From JBCCCJ01 sp039029315 (GTDB lineage Bacteria > Bacteroidota > Bacteroidia > J057): 57,237 bases of DNA. The notes under the pieces are model-generated. The model worked only from the letters and a program-made list of their open reading frames with translations. It was not told the origin of the DNA and searched no databases. Both the position numbers and the translations under genes were made by a program. Shown here in pieces: positions 52,696 through 57,237 of the stretch. Position 1 is the stretch's first letter; every line of letters begins with the position of its first letter. The stretch spans positions 1 to 57,237 of the forward strand of contig JBCCGK010000080.1 of assembly GCA_039029315.1 (NCBI GenBank). Reading direction: 5' to 3'.

Positions 52696-54471
52696 ATGAT
52701 GAGACATCTCCTATTCCTATTGATTGTTTGGCGTCCATTTGGGCTAGTTGCTCAGGAAAGATCAATGAGTACAGAGCAATTCGTAGCCGAAATGAACGAA
52801 AAAATACCTCAACTCCTCCAGGAGTTTTCCATTCCAGGAGCAGCCATTGCGCTCATCGCAGATGGAGAAATTGTGTTACAGAAGGGCTATGGATATTCAA
52901 ACCTGGAAAAAGGCATCAAAGTCGATATAAATACAGGATTTAATGTAGGCTCAATCTCAAAAACGGTTGCTGCCTGGGGCGTAATGAAATTGGTTCATGA
53001 AGGAAAAATCGAGCTTGACGCCCCTGCCTCAACCTATGTAAGCAGATGGCAATTCCCAAGCTCAAAGTATGATTCAGATGAGGTTACCCCCAGAAGATTA
53101 TTGAGTCATACGGCAGGCTTGTCCCTTCACAGCGTATCTGCAGGGCCACCCTACGACGATTTACCGACATTGGAAGAATGGTTGAATGGTGAAAACAATG
53201 GGCTTGGGCGCGTGGAAATCATCCTGGAGCCTGGAAGCCAATATACCTATTCGGGTGGAGGATATGGCGTGCTTCAATTGATCATTGAGGAAGTCAGTGG
53301 GCAAACATTTGAGGAGTATATGCAAGCCAACATCCTAGATCCGCTTGGGATGACCAATAGTAGCTATAAGATTGACAACAAGATCATGTCTGCATCCGCC
53401 TCCCCATATGACAAATACGGCGAGGCAACTGATTTTGAATTATTTACGGTTCAAGCAGGAGCAGGTCTACATACAAGCCTCGAGGACTTTACACGCTTTG
53501 CAATGGCCAATCTGTATCGACATCCAGACAAGGCAACATACAACCCTGTCCTCCCTTCAGATATGATTCGGCAAATGATGGTGCCCGTACTTGCGACGAA
53601 TGGACGTTATAGACGCGGATTGGGATATCTGACCACGCACATAGGAACTTCCTGGGTCTTTGGTGGACATGGAGGCAGCAATACAGGCTGGCAAGCCAAT
53701 TTCACAGTAGATCCTGCGTCCAATGATGGGTTCGTTGTATTGACCAATGGAGGGGGGGGATACAGTATTTGTAATCAAATGGTGTGTGATTGGGTAGCTT
53801 GGAAAACCGGAGAATCACTGGGAAATTGGTGTCAGGCAAAACTTACGATCGCCCAAAAGTTGAAACAAATTATTGACAGCAGAGGCATAGATAAACTGCA
53901 TGCGAATTACGAAGAACTGAGAGAAAATCAACCCGATGAGTTTGATTTCTCCGAAAGTCAATTAAATGAGTTGGGCTACTATTATCTGGGCCGGGAAGAG
54001 TTCGAAAAAGCAATCGCAATATTCAAAATAAATGTGAAGGCTTTTCCCTATGCATTTAATGTCTATGATAGTTATGGGGAAGCTCTTTTAGCGCAGGGAG
54101 CCAGGGAGGAAGCCATCGAACAGTACAAAAAATCTGTCAGCTTAAACCCCGAAAATGAAAACGGTATTCAGGTGCTCAAGGGATTAGGAGAATCCACAGA
54201 TAATTTGCTTGTTCATGTACCGCTTGAGCATCTCAAACGCTTGGAGGGAGAATATCTTTCCACTCATGATGAGAGTTGGAGGATTGTCGTCAAGGTAGAT
54301 AGTGGCGTTTTGAAGTGTGAAGACAAATACTATACATTCACCCTCGTGCCTATTGGGGACGATCAATTTGTCAACCCAGCTTTCGGGGCTTTATGGCGGT
54401 TTGACACCCATGATCAGGATGCAAGCCCTATGATGCTTTTTGGGAAACGCACATTCAGGAAGACAAAATGA
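52696..54471 (+). CDS. Exported beta-lactamase-fold serine hydrolase with TPR-like tail
   Basis: The protein is 591 residues from the ATG at 52696 (second ATG at 52699). Residues 1-20 are a signal peptide (M-M-R-H-L-L-F-L-L...L-V-A-Q). The beta-lactamase/class C-like domain (about 25-385) has the S-x-x-K motif S-I-S-K at 86-89, a Y-S-G-G-G-Y motif in the YxN position, and H-G-G in the KTG position. The C-terminal part (about 415-490) has TPR-like helices (L-G-Y-Y-Y-L-G-R-E-E-F-E-K-A-I-A-I-F, G-E-A-L-L-A-Q-G-A-R-E-E-A-I-E-Q-Y). Members are D-aminopeptidases, esterases or peptidoglycan hydrolases rather than antibiotic lactamases. The substrate is unknown; the tail suggests a protein partner. 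Confidence 0.88.
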   Translation: MMRHLLFLLIVWRPFGLVAQERSMSTEQFVAEMNEKIPQLLQEFSIPGAAIALIADGEIVLQKGYGYSNLEKGIKVDINTGFNVGSISKTVAAWGVMKLVHEGKIELDAPASTYVSRWQFPSSKYDSDEVTPRRLLSHTAGLSLHSVSAGPPYDDLPTLEEWLNGENNGLGRVEIILEPGSQYTYSGGGYGVLQLIIEEVSGQTFEEYMQANILDPLGMTNSSYKIDNKIMSASASPYDKYGEATDFELFTVQAGAGLHTSLEDFTRFAMANLYRHPDKATYNPVLPSDMIRQMMVPVLATNGRYRRGLGYLTTHIGTSWVFGGHGGSNTGWQANFTVDPASNDGFVVLTNGGGGYSICNQMVCDWVAWKTGESLGNWCQAKLTIAQKLKQIIDSRGIDKLHANYEELRENQPDEFDFSESQLNELGYYYLGREEFEKAIAIFKINVKAFPYAFNVYDSYGEALLAQGAREEAIEQYKKSVSLNPENENGIQVLKGLGESTDNLLVHVPLEHLKRLEGEYLSTHDESWRIVVKVDSGVLKCEDKYYTFTLVPIGDDQFVNPAFGALWRFDTHDQDASPMMLFGKRTFRKTK

Positions 54472-54637
54472 TAATGGATAGCAGCAGAAATGGTATGTGT
54501 GTGTCAGCAGCGATGTAGGGCAATTTTGACTCAGGCAACCCAAGGCCTGTCCAGGTTTTGAGGGATCTCCTCCACCCGTCCAGCAGCTTTCTGAGGCAAA
54601 CGGACATTTTCCTATATTTACTCACACCCCAAAATCT

Positions 54638-54718
54638 ATGAAAACAACAAATTCCTTCTTGCTCACCATTTTCTTGTTGACTACAAGTTTATTCCAAACA
54701 CAAGAAGAACCTATATGA
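54638..54718 (+). CDS. 26-residue leader-like peptide overlapping the Crp/Fnr start
   Basis: An ATG at 54638 opens a 26-codon frame whose product looks like a bare signal peptide: M-K-T-T-N, a hydrophobic core F-L-L-T-I-F-L-L-T-T-S-L-F, then Q-T-Q-E-E-P-I. Its TGA at 54716-54718 overlaps the ATG at 54715 of the regulator gene (ATGA arrangement), typical of translational coupling. It could be a regulatory upstream reading frame, or the relic of a secreted protein gene whose body was deleted. No ribosome-binding evidence is available. Confidence 0.4.
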   Translation: MKTTNSFLLTIFLLTTSLFQTQEEPI

Positions 54719-55320
54719 AAGAGTTGAATGACAAATCAGCTGACCATTCCTCCTTGGCCCAGCGGCTCAAGCAAACCTTCGACAAATCCTATGAGGCTCC
54801 TCTGATTGTGTGGCAACAATTTGCTGACTTATGTAGTTTGACAACATTTAAGAAAAATGAGATCATAAAAAAAGAGGGCACAATAGAAAGAAACGGCTAC
54901 TTCATCCTGTCTGGATCGGCTGGCGTGTTTGTTTGGAAAGATGCCAATTACATTTGTCTCGATTTAATGTTTGAAGAAGACTTCTTTGGAGATACCATGT
55001 CCCTGTATTCAGGAGAACCAACCCCAATAGAAACAATGGCGTTGGAGAATTGCGAGATGTTGAAAATCTCCCTGGACAATATCACACAACTGAAACAAAC
55101 TGAATTCGGCAAAATTATTTTTTTGCATGCTGCCGAAGTTGACTTCATCAATAAACAGAAGCAGCAAATCGATTTGTTGTTAAAAACAGCAGAGGAAAGA
55201 TACAAAGATCTGCTGGCCAAGCAACCTAAACTGATCCTTCGCACCCCGCAAAAGCACATTGCTTCCTACCTGGGCATCACAACACAAAGTCTTAGCCGGA
55301 TCAGGAAAAAAATAACATAA
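54715..55320 (+). CDS. Crp/Fnr-family transcriptional regulator
   Basis: The protein has 201 residues. The N-terminal ~45-140 are a cyclic-nucleotide-binding-like beta-barrel (I-I-K-K-E-G, R-N-G-Y-F-I-L-S-G-S-A-G-V-F, E-E-D-F-F-G-D-T-M-S-L). A long dimerisation helix follows, then a helix-turn-helix near the end (T-P-Q-K-H-I-A-S-Y-L-G-I-T-T-Q-S-L-S-R-I-R-K). The canonical cAMP-contacting R-S residues of CRP are not present in the phosphate-binding cassette region, as is usual for this Bacteroidota subgroup, so the ligand is unknown. It sits between two serine hydrolase genes on the same strand and may control one or both. Its start overlaps the small upstream frame. Confidence 0.9.
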   Translation: MKELNDKSADHSSLAQRLKQTFDKSYEAPLIVWQQFADLCSLTTFKKNEIIKKEGTIERNGYFILSGSAGVFVWKDANYICLDLMFEEDFFGDTMSLYSGEPTPIETMALENCEMLKISLDNITQLKQTEFGKIIFLHAAEVDFINKQKQQIDLLLKTAEERYKDLLAKQPKLILRTPQKHIASYLGITTQSLSRIRKKIT

Positions 55321-55922
55321 GGAAGCAGGCCTTTCCTAATACAGTGTGCAAAAAGTTTTCGATCTCCTTTGCCCCCCACTGCACGACCCGTGCCCCTGAG
55401 AGGAGCTTCACACAGGGCCTTTTCTTAGAAAAGCAATCATTCTCGCCAGCCACTCCTCTTAGGAGGGGCACCAAGGCGAAAGGGGAGGTCAAGAACCGTT
55501 TTACACAGGGTACGTTTGTCGATCTCCTTTGACCCCCACTGCACGATCCGCGCCCCTGAGAGGGGCTTCCCACAGGACCTTTTCTTAGAAAAGCAATCAT
55601 TCTCGCCAGCCACTCCTCTTAGGAGGGGCACCAAGGCGAAAGGGGAGGTCAAGAACCGTTTTACACAGGGTACTAAACAAAGGAGGCATCAATTACAGAA
55701 CACTTGATTCGGCAGCCTGCTGCCATCCCAGCCAAACAAGAGAATGACGGTCAAATTTGATCTAACTCTCCTTATTTCCAGGGATCACAAGTTGACTGAA
55801 CCTTGGGAAAGTCCTGAACACAGAAGGGTTCCCCAGACAAAAGCTGTGTTTTATTACCATAGGGTAATTTTTTTCCCAAATGGGCATATGATCTTTGTAT
55901 AGAACAAATCAAATTCCTAGAC
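55321..55922. other. Intergenic region, 602 bp, dominated by a 160-bp tandem repeat
   Basis: The region between the Crp/Fnr gene and the last serine hydrolase contains the tandem repeat at 55361-55673 and, after it, AT-rich sequence with no clear gene. No TAnnTTTG promoter is evident upstream of 55923. Open frames inside the repeat on both strands are artefacts. Confidence 0.55.
55361..55673. repeat. Two tandem copies of a 160-bp GC-rich repeat unit
   Basis: Copy 1 begins GATCTCCTTTG at 55361 and copy 2 begins with the same bases at 55521, a period of exactly 160. The last ~80 bases of each copy are identical. Differences are limited to a few bases near the start (for example ACCCGTGCC against ATCCGCGCC). 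Each unit contains near-palindromic GCCCCTGAGAGGGGC-type and CCTCTTAGGAGG segments. It resembles the C-rich/G-rich intergenic repeats at 35520-35600 and 41023-41150. Confidence 0.85.
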
Positions 55923-56993
55923 ATGAAGAAAATATGCCTAATGCTAAGCCTATGGCTTCCCTTAGCGATGCTCGCCCAACCCATTCCTGTAGACCAGATT
56001 CAGAAAATATTGGACAAATCGGTCGATGGCAAACGAATATTTGGCACGCTGGTCTCCTTGAGCAAAGAAGGACAAACCTATCATTTTGGATCTGGAAATA
56101 TGAATCCTGGGGACAAGTATTTCATCGCAAGTATTTCCAAAGTGTATACTGCTGCTGTGCTGTTTCAATTGATAGAGCAAGGAAAGCTCAGCCTGGACGA
56201 TTCCATACAAGACTACTTGCCTGCTCGCACCTTGAATGGACTTCATCTCTTCAATGGCGAAGAGTATTCAGCCAACATCACGATCCGTCATTTGCTGACC
56301 AACACATCTGGCTTGCCGGACTATTTCATGCAGAAAAACACACAAAAAGAAAGTCTCCTTGATTACCTGCTTAGCAAAGGGGATACGTCCCTGACCTTCG
56401 ATCAGATCATTGACCTGACCAAAAGCCTAGCCTGCAAATTTCCTCCCGGAAGCAAAGGCAAGGCTTATTACTCAGACAGCAATTTCCAGCTATTGGGAAA
56501 AATCATCCAGCAGCTGACAGGCAAATCAATGGCGGATGTATATGAAGACTATATTTTCAAGCCGTTGAGATTGAAGCAAAGCTATCTGTACAATGATCCT
56601 TCCGATACACGTCCAGCCACTATGTACTACAAAAAAGAGGTCCTTGCCATTCCCCGGATGATGGCCGCTTTTCAGTCAGATGGAGGAATTGTGTCTACTT
56701 CGGAAGAGAATTTGAGGTTTCTCAAAGCCCACATGAATGGAGAATTATTTTCAGAAAAGAAGCCAGATATCACAACTGGATGGAACAAGATTTATTCCCC
56801 TTTTCAATACGGATATGGAATCATGAAATTCAAATTCCCCGGAATGCCAGACATGATTGGTCATGCTGGTGCCAATGGATCATTTGCTTATTATATTCCT
56901 TCCCGGGGCTTATATCTCACAGGAACCATCAATCAAATTGCCAAGCCCCAACTTGTCTATAAACTCATCGCCAAAATCTTAGAGACTGTTTGA
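55923..56993 (+). CDS. Exported beta-lactamase-fold serine hydrolase
   Basis: The protein has 356 residues. A signal peptide ends at about residue 19 (M-K-K-I-C...M-L-A-Q). The S-x-x-K motif is S-I-S-K at 70-73. The YxN region is Y-Y-S-D-S-N-F-Q-L-L-G, and a H-A-G-A-N-G motif occupies the KTG position. It is a class C-like serine hydrolase (esterase or D-peptidase type) of the envelope, with a different sequence and no TPR tail compared with the protein at 52696. Its stop codon (TGA at 56991-56993) and its last residues E-T-V lie inside the left inverted repeat of the element at 56983-57141. The original C-terminus may therefore have been changed by insertion. Confidence 0.88.
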   Translation: MKKICLMLSLWLPLAMLAQPIPVDQIQKILDKSVDGKRIFGTLVSLSKEGQTYHFGSGNMNPGDKYFIASISKVYTAAVLFQLIEQGKLSLDDSIQDYLPARTLNGLHLFNGEEYSANITIRHLLTNTSGLPDYFMQKNTQKESLLDYLLSKGDTSLTFDQIIDLTKSLACKFPPGSKGKAYYSDSNFQLLGKIIQQLTGKSMADVYEDYIFKPLRLKQSYLYNDPSDTRPATMYYKKEVLAIPRMMAAFQSDGGIVSTSEENLRFLKAHMNGELFSEKKPDITTGWNKIYSPFQYGYGIMKFKFPGMPDMIGHAGANGSFAYYIPSRGLYLTGTINQIAKPQLVYKLIAKILETV

Positions 56994-57141
56994 GTTTTGT
57001 ATATGGAATTTGTTATAGGTCATTTTTTTGACCTTCAAGGCGGAAAAACCGGAATGTAGCAGAGCTACACGAGGATTTTTTCAACGCAGAAGGGCGAAAA
57101 AAGGGGCATAACAAAACCATAGGATAATATTCAAACAGTCT
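56983..57141. mobile_element. MITE-like palindromic element, copy 2, with 5-bp CTTAG flanks
   Basis: The perfect inverted ends AGACTGTTTGA (56983-56993) and TCAAACAGTCT (57131-57141) are flanked on both sides by CTTAG (56978-56982 and 57142-57146), which looks like a target-site duplication. The interior is one long imperfect palindrome centred on GTAGCAGAGCTAC near 57063, with outer arms TTGTTAT (57010-57016) and ATAACAA (about 57108-57114). The ends and size match the element at 1906-2063, but the interior differs. It supplies the stop codon of the preceding gene. Confidence 0.7.
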
Positions 57142-57146
57142 CTTAG

Positions 57147-57237
57147 AGACTATTTAGGAATCTGTGCTGAGAATTTTTATCGTGTATTTTTTTCTCAGGC
57201 AAGGCTCTTTTTTGTTCTCATAGTGGTGCTATGAGAA
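57147..57237. mobile_element. MITE-like palindromic element, copy 3, cut by the window edge
   Basis: It begins AGACTATTTAGGAATC immediately after the CTTAG that ends the previous element and continues to the end of the window. It is closely similar (by eye roughly 85-90 per cent) to 1906-2000, including GTGTATTTTTTTCTCAG and TTTTTTGTTCTCATAG. The right half lies outside the window. Copies 2 and 3 are thus inserted head to tail at the same target sequence. Confidence 0.65.

Noticed and set aside
55301..55707. Several small proteins with an S-P-A-T-P-L-R-R-G-T-K-A-K-G-E-type sequence
   Set aside because: They are translations of the 160-bp non-coding tandem repeat and appear on both strands.

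Overview
This window is from a member of the Bacteroidota, most likely a gliding or saprophytic marine or sludge lineage such as Saprospiria or Cytophagia; the genus is not determinable by eye. The evidence is secreted proteins ending in type IX secretion (T9SS) sorting domains of both type A and type B, PKD repeats, Bacteroidota promoter elements of the TAnnTTTG type, TPR-rich signalling proteins, and families typical of the phylum (ThuA/DUF1080, PD40 amidohydrolase, DUF6157, DUF1761, DUF7619-like). No rRNA, tRNA or CRISPR array is visible.

Layout. 1-2.1 kb: the end of an IS1595/ISXO2-type transposase, a TlpA-like thioredoxin, a secreted PDZ protein, and a palindromic mobile-element-like repeat. 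2.1-7.5 kb: an SH3b protein, a NeuD-like acyltransferase, recG and a mannose-1-phosphate guanylyltransferase. 7.9-22.8 kb: one gene of 14.85 kb for a 4950-residue surface protein with 53 PKD domains, of which 36 form twelve three-domain super-repeats. 22.8-34.2 kb: two successive paralogous modules. Each has an ECF sigma factor and a membrane-spanning anti-sigma-like TPR protein, transcribed divergently from an exported TPR-CHAT (caspase-like) protein; the second also has a T9SS cargo protein. 34.9-46 kb: mostly minus-strand housekeeping and stress genes (DUF1761, DUF6157, WYL regulator, ada, DinB-like, dehalogenase-like hydrolase, GMC oxidoreductase, P-loop kinase, amidohydrolase-PD40). 46.4-57 kb: a ThuA-DUF1080-LamG fusion, a large BNR/VPS10-like beta-propeller protein, two beta-lactamase-fold serine hydrolases flanking a Crp/Fnr regulator, a 160-bp tandem repeat, and a second pair of palindromic TIR elements at the right edge.

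How the genes may work together. The best candidate for an undescribed system is the duplicated sigma / anti-sigma / TPR-CHAT module. Predicted topology puts the CHAT domain and the TPR tail of the anti-sigma in the same (periplasmic) compartment. This suggests that a caspase-like protease releases the sigma factor, analogous in logic to the CRISPR-linked TPR-CHAT protein Csx29, which acts on a sigma-binding partner, but here without any Cas genes. The giant PKD protein and the T9SS cargo next to these modules are plausible outputs or sensed structures; this link is inference only.

All coordinates come from reading the sequence. Start codons were moved downstream of the longest reading frame where a signal peptide, promoter element or hairpin made the long version implausible; each case is stated.
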